Source: Deltaproteobacteria bacterium (GTDB lineage: Bacteria; Desulfobacterota; Binatia; Binatales; Binataceae). From it: DNA of 64,000 nucleotides. Position 1 is the first letter of the stretch; every line of letters begins with the position of its first letter. The position numbers were made by a program, and so were the translations under genes. Below, in pieces: positions 54,416-62,758 of this stretch. Below the pieces are notes generated by a model, which worked only from the letters and a program-made list of their open reading frames with translations, had not been told where the DNA came from and did not search any database. The stretch covers positions 37,251 to 101,250 of the forward strand of contig JAFAHS010000068.1 in assembly GCA_019237115.1 (NCBI GenBank). The letters are read 5' to 3'.

Positions 54416-54841
54416 TCAGCCGCGCGGAGCGCGGATCATGGCGGCTCCTTGCACCATTCTGGAATCCTTGCGCTTGAAACCGAAGTGTTCGTACCACTCC
54501 ACTAACTTGCGTGCCTTTTTTATGAACTGCTTGTCCATACCGAAGGGAGTTGCAATCAAGTGCAACCAGACACCGAACTTGTCAGCCAAATCGCAGAGCT
54601 GGCGCAGCGCGACGCTGCCACCGAAGCCGGGATCGAGGGTCTGGACCGACTGAATGTGCAAATAATCATCCCACACTCGCAGATCGAGCGTGGCCACGGC
54701 GCTAACGGTCCCCATCAGCACATCCTCCTCGATGAGCGGGTTTCGCGTGAAGTTCCCGTAGATGTAGTCGTACAGAGCGCGCGCTTTCGCGGCGTCGGGG
54801 GGCTCAGGGGCTGCTATTGGTTCGACTACGTTATCGGGCAT
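54416..54841 (-). CDS. GNAT-like acetyltransferase-type hypothetical protein
   Basis: 141 residues from ATG 54841. RALYDYIYGNFTRNPLIEEDVLMG, DYLHIQSVQTLDPGFGGSVALRQLCDLADKFGVWLHLIA and KKARKLVEWYEHFGFKRK recall the end of GNAT acetyltransferases (xKLxxWYxxxGF), but the acetyl-CoA loop (RGxGxG/A) is replaced by PGFGGSVAL. So it is a divergent or degenerate member, like proteins found near phage genes. A start further upstream at 54886 is possible. Monocistronic. Confidence 0.55.
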   Translation of the reverse strand: MPDNVVEPIAAPEPPDAAKARALYDYIYGNFTRNPLIEEDVLMGTVSAVATLDLRVWDDYLHIQSVQTLDPGFGGSVALRQLCDLADKFGVWLHLIATPFGMDKQFIKKARKLVEWYEHFGFKRKDSRMVQGAAMIRAPRG

Positions 54842-55193
54842 TTCAAAATGACACCATGCTGCGCTCAGGTCCTCAAGCGGACGCACCCCGGGGCGTCCAC
54901 GCCAGGGGGAAGCGCCGCGTTAGGCGTCTTTACTGAAAACCTAATCTGGCGCCACACGACCGCCGAAGGGTCTGGTCCGCGCAGTGGAGGACGGAGAACG
55001 CGAGATCGACAGGTGTGCTTTAAAGTCGGTCGCATGTTTAACCAGCGAACACCGAAGCTCGGAACGATTTGCGATCAACAGTTCGGCGGGCGCCTGAGTG
55101 CCGATTTCGCCCAGCAACTTTGAAGTGCTTCTGCGACGAACTGGTGGCGTGGGCCAAGCTCGATGCCCATGGATCGCTTGCCCGGCGCGAAGC
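54842..55193. other. Gap without a recognisable gene
   Basis: Lies between the GNAT-like gene and the end of the cytochrome oxidase operon (both on minus). Only short, non-family open frames are seen. Confidence 0.4.
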
Positions 55194-55463
55194 TCAATCG
55201 CCTGGCCGATCATGACCTGCCATCTGCGTCGGCCGTACCTCGCTCGAGACTCTTGGCCTCGATTTGTAGCAATAGAAGATGATCGCACCGATCAGGATGA
55301 AGGGCATCGAGGTCAGAATGGCCGTACTTAGGAGATACGCACGGAGACCGTTGACACCGGAAGCCGCAAAACAGTTTGAGCAAGCCATAGCTAAGTCCGG
55401 TCCGAACGGAATCGAGAGAAGCACGATCGAAAGGAGGTAAAGCCGAATCGACGGGGTCAGCAT
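55194..55463 (-). CDS. Small membrane protein at the end of the cytochrome oxidase operon
   Basis: 89 residues with two hydrophobic helices (IRLYLLSIVLLSIPFGPDLA and AYLLSTAILTSMPFILIGAIIFY) and a CSNCF motif between them. The ATG is 2 bases from the subunit IV stop, so it is translationally coupled to the oxidase genes. The CxxC between helices could bind a metal or form a disulfide. Its place suggests assembly or accessory function, but I do not recognise the family. A longer frame to 55712 is a shadow of subunits IV/III. Confidence 0.7.
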   Translation of the reverse strand: MLTPSIRLYLLSIVLLSIPFGPDLAMACSNCFAASGVNGLRAYLLSTAILTSMPFILIGAIIFYCYKSRPRVSSEVRPTQMAGHDRPGD

Positions 55464-55465
55464 CG

Positions 55466-55768
55466 CTACATCGCGTGTCGGAACACGAGGTCCGGAACGA
55501 GCGCCAGGGCCAGACCTATAAAAAACAACAGCGGCACGAGTACGATCAAGTAGATGAGGAAATGCTCGTGCTTTAGATGCATGTAGTTGCGGAGCACAAG
55601 TACGGCTTTGATTGCCGCTACGGCAAAGATCAGCGCGACGGCTACAACCCGCGGAATCGGCAAACCGAACAGGGTTAGTCCCACCGCGAGCAAGGCGACC
55701 AGCCAGATCCACACAAAAACGTAGAGTGAATTTTGGCTTCGTGCAGCTTCGTCTATGCCGGTCACCAT
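55466..55768 (-). CDS. Cytochrome c oxidase subunit IV (prokaryotic small subunit)
   Basis: 100 residues: SLYVFVWIWLVALLAVGLTLFGLP, VAVALIFAVAAIKAVLVLRNYMHLKHEH and FLIYLIVLVPLLFFIGLALAL are three hydrophobic helices. AAIKAVLVLRNYMHLKHE is the signature of the small caa3/bo3-type subunit IV. It stabilises the oxidase complex. Start ATG 55768; the next gene is coupled downstream. Confidence 0.88.
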   Translation of the reverse strand: MVTGIDEAARSQNSLYVFVWIWLVALLAVGLTLFGLPIPRVVAVALIFAVAAIKAVLVLRNYMHLKHEHFLIYLIVLVPLLFFIGLALALVPDLVFRHAM

Positions 55769-55778
55769 CAATCGCGCC

Positions 55779-56387
55779 TCACGTCAAATACAACAGCGGG
55801 AACAGGAAGATCCAAACGACATCGACAAAATGCCAATAGAGTCCGGCCAGCTCGAGCCGACGCTCAAGGAAGGCCCACGGCGCTCTGCGAAGCGCAGCAA
55901 CCAGGAGAATACAATTCACGATGATGCCGGCCATCAGGTGCAGTCCATGAAGACCGGTCATACCAAAGTAGAACGACCAGAACAGGCTGGTTCCTGGGAC
56001 GAAGCCTTCTTTAATCTCGGTAGCGTACTCGACGGCCTTGATGATGAGGAAGGTCATCCCCAGTGTCACCGTGATGAACAGACACAGGCGGGTCCGGGCC
56101 AGATTACGTGCTCGTGCATAACCGAGCGCCAGGATCATGGTGAGGCTCGACGTCACGAGCACCAGGGTGTTGGTGGCGCCGAGGCGCCACTGGACGTGCT
56201 CGGCGGCGGCGGCAAACGCACCCCGGGAAGCGAACGAGAACAGGATGAATGCAGTTATGAGCCCACCGAAAACCATGATTTCGGAGGCCAGAAACCACCA
56301 AACCCCGATCTTTCCGGGAGGGATTTGGCGAATCGCGTCGTCGAATTCGCCGGGCTCGAGGATTGATTTAACGCCGGCACCCATCAT
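55779..56387 (-). CDS. ctaE: Cytochrome c oxidase subunit III
   Basis: 202 residues with five hydrophobic helices, the short bacterial form. GKIGVWWFLASEIMVFGGLITAFILF, NTLVLVTSSLTMILA, FYFGMTGLHGLHLMAGIIV and LELAGLYWHFVDVVWIFLFPLLYL are diagnostic. The Glu in LASEIMVFGG and the GLHGLHL His residues are conserved. Part of the proton-pumping terminal oxidase. 36 bases after subunit I and 10 before subunit IV. Confidence 0.95.
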   Translation of the reverse strand: MMGAGVKSILEPGEFDDAIRQIPPGKIGVWWFLASEIMVFGGLITAFILFSFASRGAFAAAAEHVQWRLGATNTLVLVTSSLTMILALGYARARNLARTRLCLFITVTLGMTFLIIKAVEYATEIKEGFVPGTSLFWSFYFGMTGLHGLHLMAGIIVNCILLVAALRRAPWAFLERRLELAGLYWHFVDVVWIFLFPLLYLT

Positions 56388-56423
56388 CGATCCCTATTTC
56401 ATTGCCACGGATTTGCAGTGATT

Positions 56424-58157
56424 TCATTCCGCGACCCTTCGGGTAGCAAATGCTTCTTCGGGTGCGAGGTCCTGGGGAATAAAATCGCGAACTGCACCAG
56501 GCACGCTGTATTCATAGGGGTCGCGATACACTCTGGGTGGTACCGAAAAATTCGGGTGCTGTGGCGGGGAATCGACCGTCCATTCCAGGGTGTTGGCGTG
56601 CCACGGATTTCGTCCGCATCGCGGACCTCGCACGAGTGAATAAATGAGGTTGAAGATGAAGGGCAACTGCCCGATCAGAAGCACGATAGCTGCAAGGGTC
56701 GCGATGACATGCAGTGGCTGCAAATGCTTCAGCGTTTCGTAGGACGAGAGCTCATAGATGCGCCGCGGGCTCCCGCCGAGTCCCACCAGGAAAAGTGGAA
56801 TGAACACCGCGTTGAAGGAGACAAAGGTAACCCAAAAATGCACCTGCGCGAGAGCTTCATTCAGCATGCGGCCGAACATCTTGGGGAACCAGAAGTAGAC
56901 TCCCGCGAAACCGCCGAAGAACACCACCGGAAAGAGCGTGTAGTGAAAGTGGGCGACGACGAAATAAGTGCCGTGCATCACAATATCGACCGCCGCCGAG
57001 CCAAGAAAAATTCCGGTCACACCGCCGATGAGAAAGGTCGCGACACCACCTAATGCAAAGAGCATCGGCGATGCCAGTTGAATCGAGCCACCCCAAAGGG
57101 TCGCGATCATTGCGAACAGAATTATCGCGAAGGGCACCGAGATCATGATCGTGGTGACGCTAAACGGGCTCGCCAGACGTGGATCCATTCCCGAAACGAA
57201 CATGTGATGCGCCCAGACGATGAAACTGAGGAGACCGGCACCAATCGTCGAGTAGACTATCATGCGGTATCCGAAGATCGGCTTACGCGCGAAAACCGGA
57301 ATCACCTCCAGCATGCTCCCGAAGCCGGGCAATGCAACCACGTAGACTTCGGGATGGCCAAAGAACCAGAACAGGTGCTCCCAGAGCAGGGGATCGCCCC
57401 CCCGGTCAGGCTGATAGAAACCGGTGCCCATCGTGCGGTCGAGCAGGAGCATGATCGCACCCGCCACCAACGGTCCTACCGAGAGCAAGAAAACCACGGC
57501 GGCGGTCAGCTCCAGCCAGACCAGCAGTGGCAGCCGCATCAGGGTCATTCCCCGCGCCCGCAGATTGAGACCAGTAACGAGGAAATTGACTCCGCCCATG
57601 AGGAACGAAGCAAATTCAAGTGCCAGCGCGATGATCCACAGATTCTGGCCCCAGGTCACTCCGGTATAGACCGCCTTGTCCGAGAGCGGCACGTAGCCGG
57701 TCCAGCCGGAGGCTGCCGGACCGTTGGGTACGAAGAATGAGGCAATCAGCACGGCGGACGCCGTGAACAGCGTCCAGAATGACAAAGCGTTTAAGCGCGG
57801 GAACGCCATGTCGTCAGCGCCGACCATGAGCGGGATCAAGTAGTTGCCGAAACCGCCCAGCAAGAGCGGCATCGCCACGAAGAACACCATGATCGTCCCG
57901 TGCATGGTGATGAGCGCGTTATAGTTGTCTGGTCCGATAGGCCCCCATCCGGGGATCGAGGTTTCCGGCCAAGCCAGCTGCCAGCGAATCAGATAGCTGG
58001 ACGCTCCACCGATGAGCGCCATCAGCGCGGAGAGCGTCAGGTATTGTTTGGCGATCACCTTGTGATCGACCGAGAAAATATAACGGCGCACGAATCCGTG
58101 TTCATGTTCGTGCGCAGGCGCGAGATTTGCGGCAGGAGCCGCGACGGCAGTCGACAT
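56424..58157 (-). CDS. ctaD: Cytochrome c oxidase subunit I (aa3-type)
   Basis: 577 residues. DHKVIAKQYLTLSALMALIGG starts the first helix. NALITMHGTIMVFFVAMPLLLGGFGNYLIPLMVGADDMAFPRLN holds a haem a ligand and the Asn/Asp channel. FFGHPEVYVVALPGFG contains the Glu and His-Tyr pair of A-family oxidases. VWAHHMFVSGMDP has the two Cu_B His, and VAHFHYTLF the two last haem His. It reduces O2 to water with proton pumping. It is the core of the operon. Confidence 0.96.
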   Translation of the reverse strand: MSTAVAAPAANLAPAHEHEHGFVRRYIFSVDHKVIAKQYLTLSALMALIGGASSYLIRWQLAWPETSIPGWGPIGPDNYNALITMHGTIMVFFVAMPLLLGGFGNYLIPLMVGADDMAFPRLNALSFWTLFTASAVLIASFFVPNGPAASGWTGYVPLSDKAVYTGVTWGQNLWIIALALEFASFLMGGVNFLVTGLNLRARGMTLMRLPLLVWLELTAAVVFLLSVGPLVAGAIMLLLDRTMGTGFYQPDRGGDPLLWEHLFWFFGHPEVYVVALPGFGSMLEVIPVFARKPIFGYRMIVYSTIGAGLLSFIVWAHHMFVSGMDPRLASPFSVTTIMISVPFAIILFAMIATLWGGSIQLASPMLFALGGVATFLIGGVTGIFLGSAAVDIVMHGTYFVVAHFHYTLFPVVFFGGFAGVYFWFPKMFGRMLNEALAQVHFWVTFVSFNAVFIPLFLVGLGGSPRRIYELSSYETLKHLQPLHVIATLAAIVLLIGQLPFIFNLIYSLVRGPRCGRNPWHANTLEWTVDSPPQHPNFSVPPRVYRDPYEYSVPGAVRDFIPQDLAPEEAFATRRVAE

Positions 58158-58178
58158 TGCCGGTGTTTCTCTCCCTGC

Positions 58179-58865
58179 TTACCTAGTGGCGCCACCGCCC
58201 ACGGACTTTTCCGCCCGCCAGCGCGCATACTCAGCTTCGGTATGGACGATGACCTCGCCCCGCATTGAATAATGACCAAAGCCGCACAGTTCTGAGCAGG
58301 CGATTTCATAAGTTCCGGGCCTGGCTACCTTGAACCAGGCGACGATTTTGCGACCCGGGACGACGTCCTGCTTAAGCCGGAAGTTGGGTACCCAAAAACT
58401 GTGGATAACGTCCTCGGAAGTCAGAACGATTCGAACGACCTTGCCAGCCGGAACATGAAGCTCGTTTTCGAGCGTCACGCTGTTAGAGCTGTCCAGCTTT
58501 CCGCTCTTATCGGGATAGGTGAAGTTCCAATTGAATTGCTTGGCCGTGACCAAAACCTCGACCTCACCTCGCGGCGGATTCTGCTTGACCAGCGCCCACG
58601 CGCGATGTCCGGCTGCGTCGATGCCCAGGTCGAACATCAGGACTATGGCGGCGGGTACGAGGACCCAGGCGGCTTCGCGAGCTTTTTCGCCGCGGCTATA
58701 GACCGCGTGTCTGGAGCGACTGCGTCGATAGTGTACCGCGAAGTAAACTAAGAGAATCTCGGCGACGATGAAGAAGAATCCGACCACGTACAGGATCAGT
58801 CGGAAGACCGAATCTATGTCACCGCCGAACGAAGAAACGTTTTCGGGAAGAAGACCGCCAAACAC
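58179..58865 (-). CDS. ctaC: Cytochrome c oxidase subunit II
   Basis: 228 residues. Two N-terminal helices (FRLILYVVGFFFIVAEILLVYFAVHY and AAWVLVPAAIVLMFDLGIDAA) precede the Cu_A domain with EVLVTAKQFNWNFTYPDKSG, EDVIHSFWVPNFRLKQDVVPGR and CSELCGFGHYSMRGEVIVHTE, so both Cu_A Cys and both His are there. There is no fused cytochrome c domain, so this is aa3 rather than caa3 in this subunit. GTG start. First in the operon, which runs II, I, III, IV, small membrane protein. No haem A synthase or Sco gene is nearby. Confidence 0.95.
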   Translation of the reverse strand: MFGGLLPENVSSFGGDIDSVFRLILYVVGFFFIVAEILLVYFAVHYRRSRSRHAVYSRGEKAREAAWVLVPAAIVLMFDLGIDAAGHRAWALVKQNPPRGEVEVLVTAKQFNWNFTYPDKSGKLDSSNSVTLENELHVPAGKVVRIVLTSEDVIHSFWVPNFRLKQDVVPGRKIVAWFKVARPGTYEIACSELCGFGHYSMRGEVIVHTEAEYARWRAEKSVGGGATR

Positions 58866-59144
58866 GTCGCGAATACCCCTGCGGGATTTCGCCGCAAAAG
58901 CAGCTGCCGTGCCAGAAAAGTTGCCCGCGATTTGGTTGAAAAACTTCGAGATCTGCGTGGGCTATGTCCCGAATCGCGACACACTGCTTTCAACTGTATC
59001 AAAGCGAGACAAGCGGATGCCGGGTAATTACCGGCGAAACGCCGGAAAAGAGCTTAGTTAGCCGATCTCGCGATTGGCATAAGAGTTGACTGACTGAGGC
59101 CCGCGTTTACCGCGCAAGTGTGTAATCCCTGCGAGGCTGGGGTC

Positions 59145-60131
59145 ATGAACTCAAGAATCCGGATTCTCCGAGATGGAGCCCTGGCGGGGCTCCTGGGTGC
59201 AGCGACGGTCGCGGTTTGGTTTCTTTTGTTCGACTTTTCACGCGGCACGCTTTTTCAGACGCCAGCACTGCTCGCCACGGTCTTGTTCCATGCCAGGGCC
59301 GGAACATCGATTTTGCCGCTGGTGGTCGAGTACACTATCGTTCACGTGTTCGCTTTTGCGTGCTTCGGAGTTGGAAGCGCGATCCTCCTTGAGGCAGTCG
59401 AGCGTCATCGCTCCTTGCTGCCGGCTCTGTTGGTTTTGCTGACCGCGTTCGAGGGGCTCTTCGTCGCCCTGGTGATACTCCTCGGCCCGCAGCTCCAGAG
59501 CGTGCTCTCATGGTGGAGCGTTCTGGTCGGGAACCTGCTCGCTACCGCGGTGATGGTCGCGTTTTTCTTCGCTCGACATCCACAACTTGGAGAGCATCTG
59601 GTTGGTCCATGGGTCAGTGTGCTCGCGGAAGGGGCGGCGGCCGGAACCATCGGGGGCACCGTAGTAGTGCTATGGTTCCTTTTCTATGATCTCGGCTCCG
59701 GTGCAAATCCGTTCCGCACGCCCGCGATACTAGGAGGCGCTATCCTCGAAGGCGCACGTAATCCGGCGACAGTCGCCGCCCGAAGCCCCTTGGTGATGAG
59801 TTACACCGTCCTGCACTTTGCGGTTTTCGTAGCCTTTGGAGTGGTGGTGGCAAGCCTCGCTGCCTCGCTCGACGAACCTCTGCTGTGGCTCAGCTTCCTC
59901 CTGGTGTTCTGCCTATTTCAGGGATTCTTCGTCGGGTTCGCTTCGGTGCTGAGTGACGCGTTACTCAATCAACTTGGATGGGGCACGATTGTCGCGGGCA
60001 ACCTGCTGTCGGCGGCCGCGATGCTCGGGTTTTTTTACCTGCGCCGACGCGCCCTGCATCCTCGTCTGGAGGGCGAGCCAGCGGAAAAGCGCATCTCCGA
60101 TCGGGACGCCCCGACCTCACAACCGGGGTGA
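59145..60131 (+). CDS. Membrane protein with two tandem similar halves
   Basis: 328 residues, eight hydrophobic helices in two repeats of about 160 residues. RDGALAGLLGAATVAVWFLLFDFSRGTLFQTPALLATVLFHA resembles AEGAAAGTIGGTVVVLWFLFYDLGSGANPFRTPAILGGAILEGA, and LVVEYTIVHVFAFACFGVGSAIL resembles LVMSYTVLHFAVFVAFGVVVASL. It thus arose by internal duplication. Function unknown. It is divergent from the oxidase operon and may be regulated with it. The ATG 59145 follows GAGGCTGGGG. Confidence 0.8.
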   Translation: MNSRIRILRDGALAGLLGAATVAVWFLLFDFSRGTLFQTPALLATVLFHARAGTSILPLVVEYTIVHVFAFACFGVGSAILLEAVERHRSLLPALLVLLTAFEGLFVALVILLGPQLQSVLSWWSVLVGNLLATAVMVAFFFARHPQLGEHLVGPWVSVLAEGAAAGTIGGTVVVLWFLFYDLGSGANPFRTPAILGGAILEGARNPATVAARSPLVMSYTVLHFAVFVAFGVVVASLAASLDEPLLWLSFLLVFCLFQGFFVGFASVLSDALLNQLGWGTIVAGNLLSAAAMLGFFYLRRRALHPRLEGEPAEKRISDRDAPTSQPG

Positions 60132-60304
60132 TCGCGGATCTTGCGCTTTGAGGTTTTCAGTGAGGCTGGGCGAGGTCTCCATAGACCTGTTCCGGTCCGC
60201 CCTTCGACTTACAAGCCAAAGGCTATGATAGAAAAGACCAAGGGCAGCTCATCCAACTTTGCAGAATTCGCCGAGCGGGCGAGGAGCGAGAGGTTGTTAA
60301 CCCT

Positions 60305-61885
60305 ATGGGCACGCAGATCAATGACGCGATTTCTCCACCACGTGTAGCGACGCTTGGGACCGGCGTAATCGGCAAAACCGAGCATTTCGATGTCATTATT
60401 GTCGGGGCCGGGATATCGGGAGTTGGAGGCGCGTATCACCTGACCAACCAGTGTCCAGGCACGACCTTCGTGATCCTCGAAACTCAGGAAGGCTTCGGGG
60501 GCACGTGGCGAACTCATCGTTATCCGGGTATCCGGTCCGATAGCGATCTGTATACGTTCGGCTATCGTTTCAAACCGTGGATCGGAGCGCCGATCGCCAC
60601 CGCGGCAGAAATCCTCGCTTACCTTGGCGAAGTCATCGACGAGAACGACCTTGGCCGGCACATCCGTTATCGGCACAAGATCAATTCGGCGCAATGGTCG
60701 AGTAGTGACAATCTCTGGACCATCGAGGCAGTTCAGACGGACACCGGGAAGACGGTGCGCTTCTCGGCAAATTTCCTGTGGATGTGCCAGGGATACTACC
60801 GGCACTCGCAGGGCTATACGCCTGAGTGGCCGGGAATGGACAAGTTCAAGGGCCGAATCGTACATCCGCAGACGTGGCCGGAAGACCTTGATTACAAGGA
60901 CAAGAATGTAATCGTCATCGGCTCGGGCGCTACGGCGGCGACCATCGTTCCGGCGATGGCTCCCGATACCCGCCACATCACGGTGCTGCAGCGTTCGCCG
61001 ACCTATTTCATTCCCGCGCTCAACGAGAACGAGCTCGCTAACACATTGCGCGATTTACAGATCGACGAAGCCTGGATCCATGAAATCGTGCGCCGCAAGA
61101 TCCTGCACGATCAAGCCGTCTTCACCCGCCGTTCATTCACCGAATCGGAGGTCGTGAAGCAGGAGTTGCTCGCGGGAGTGCGCGCCTATCTCAGCCCCGA
61201 CGAAGTCGAGAAGAACTTCACTCCGCGCTACCGGCCATGGCAGCAGCGGATAGCCTTCGTCCCCGACGGCGACTTGTTCAAGGGAATTGCCGCCGGCAAG
61301 GCATCAGTCGTCACGGACGAGATAGACCGCTTCACGGAGACGGGAATTCTCCTGAAGTCGGGCAAGCTGCTGGAGGCCGACATCATCGTCACGGCCACCG
61401 GCTTCAATTTGAACGTGCTTGGAGATATCGCCTTCGTGATCGATGGCAGGCCGCTGGTCTTTTCGGACACGGTTACCTATCGCGGCATGATGTTCACGGG
61501 CGTGCCCAATCTGGTTTGGGTGTTCGGATACTTCCGGGCGAGCTGGACGCTGAGGGTCGATCTGATTGCCGATTTCGTGTGCCGCCTGCTGAATCACATG
61601 AAACTAATCGGGGCGAAGAAAGTCACGCCGGCGCTCAGACCGGAGGACAAAGACATGCCATTGTTACCCTGGATTGATCCGGAGAATTTCAATCCAGGTT
61701 ATCTCATGCGTGCCATGCAGCTGCTGCCCCAACGTGGCACCAAGCCGGAATGGCAACACACCCAGGACTATTGGCGCGAAAAAGACACTCTGCCGGCCAT
61801 TGACCTCGACGATCCCATCTTTGTCTACGAGGGATTTGAGCAGCTTCGGAACGCACGCGTCTCGCAGCCGGCAAGACCGATATGA
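60305..61885 (+). CDS. Baeyer-Villiger-type FAD monooxygenase (EthA-like)
   Basis: 526 residues. Rossmann FAD motif DVIIVGAGISGVGGAYHL, then GGTWRTHRYPGIRSDSDLYTFGYRF and the BVMO fingerprint FKGRIVHPQTWPED (FxGxxxHxxxWP). The NADPH motif is VIVIGSGATAATIVPAMA and the far end has DIIVTATGFNLNVLGDIAF. The GIRSDSDLYTFGY string is that of the EthA-like clade. It inserts oxygen next to a ketone or oxidises sulfur with NADPH and O2. Single gene, no obvious partner. Confidence 0.93.
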   Translation: MGTQINDAISPPRVATLGTGVIGKTEHFDVIIVGAGISGVGGAYHLTNQCPGTTFVILETQEGFGGTWRTHRYPGIRSDSDLYTFGYRFKPWIGAPIATAAEILAYLGEVIDENDLGRHIRYRHKINSAQWSSSDNLWTIEAVQTDTGKTVRFSANFLWMCQGYYRHSQGYTPEWPGMDKFKGRIVHPQTWPEDLDYKDKNVIVIGSGATAATIVPAMAPDTRHITVLQRSPTYFIPALNENELANTLRDLQIDEAWIHEIVRRKILHDQAVFTRRSFTESEVVKQELLAGVRAYLSPDEVEKNFTPRYRPWQQRIAFVPDGDLFKGIAAGKASVVTDEIDRFTETGILLKSGKLLEADIIVTATGFNLNVLGDIAFVIDGRPLVFSDTVTYRGMMFTGVPNLVWVFGYFRASWTLRVDLIADFVCRLLNHMKLIGAKKVTPALRPEDKDMPLLPWIDPENFNPGYLMRAMQLLPQRGTKPEWQHTQDYWREKDTLPAIDLDDPIFVYEGFEQLRNARVSQPARPI

Positions 61886-62114
61886 TTCTTGCGCGAAGGC
61901 TATAATCGCATCGACGACATCTTCGGCCTTCAACCACACGAACCCAGCTGCCAGATCACCGGCCAAATTGGCGTATTCGTGGCGCGAACGGATTCAGGTG
62001 ATTTGAGCCTTACAGAGCCACTTTGGGCGGGTTAGGGAACTGAAAATCGGCTCGGTGGTGATGGCTCATGGTTTGCTCCTAAGGAAAATACCTGCCTTAT
62101 AAGGAGACTCAGCA

Positions 62115-62321
62115 GTGATCCAATGCGTCATGGCTCATCGGGAGAACGATGGTTATTGCCTGAGGGACGAAACCGAACCTGAAGACTGGGAAGAACTGCT
62201 GGATGAAGTGGAAGGTGAACCTGAGCTAATCGAACACGTGCGCGGGTTTCCGCCCTATACCCATGCCTATCGCATGCCTAACGGGGCGGTGTACCTGGTG
62301 GCTATCCCTACCCCTGACTGA
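62115..62321 (+). CDS. Small acidic hypothetical protein
   Basis: 68 residues. GTG start at 62115 is set by AAGGAG 9 bases upstream. MIQCVMAHRENDGYCLRDETEPEDWEELLDEVEG is strongly acidic, and the second half (FPPYTHAYRMPNGAVYLVAI) looks like a short beta hairpin. I do not recognise a family. Both the ribosome-binding site and codon use support a real gene. Confidence 0.6.
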   Translation: MIQCVMAHRENDGYCLRDETEPEDWEELLDEVEGEPELIEHVRGFPPYTHAYRMPNGAVYLVAIPTPD

Positions 62322-62512
62322 TTGAGGAACCCGGGTTCACCTTCTCTGCCGACAGCCCGGTCGCAGTATCGAGCGCAGGAAAGCCCGGTGCCTTCGGCAT
62401 GGTGAGCGCAGGGCGAGTCCTGCACCATTTGTCAAATCCGCTGGACTGAGAGGAACCCAGACCAGCGGCCTGCTCGCGAATCGCTGATGCTGGGTGACCC
62501 TACCTCGGGATT
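62322..62512. other. Short gap between two convergent genes
   Basis: 191 bases between the small acidic protein gene and the end of the acyl carrier protein gene. No feature is recognised. Confidence 0.3.
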
Positions 62513-62758
62513 TCAGTGGCCAGGCGAGCCGAGATAGGCGATACATCCGTTGATGGTGGTCATTTGAGGGTAGTCGGCCTCGGGAATGTCGATGCCGGTG
62601 GCTTCGTGAATCGCAACCGCCAGATTCAATATGTCCATCGAATCGAGATCGATTTGCTCTCGCAAATCGATCGCGGGATCGATTTCGTTCAAGTCAACTT
62701 CGGGCGCGATCTTATGCAGCTCGCGGAGATAGAGCGCTCTGATCTCATCGTCACTCAT
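62513..62758 (-). CDS. Acyl carrier protein
   Basis: 81 residues. [42 protein letters not shown] has the phosphopantetheine Ser in DSMD, and [24 protein letters not shown] completes the four-helix fold. The ATG overlaps the stop of the E2 gene (ATGA-type, 62755-62758), so they are translated together. It would carry an acyl group as a thioester. Unlike a fatty-acid-synthase ACP it stands beside a dehydrogenase-complex subunit, so it probably belongs to a special pathway. Confidence 0.9.
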   Translation of the reverse strand: MSDDEIRALYLRELHKIAPEVDLNEIDPAIDLREQIDLDSMDILNLAVAIHEATGIDIPEADYPQMTTINGCIAYLGSPGH

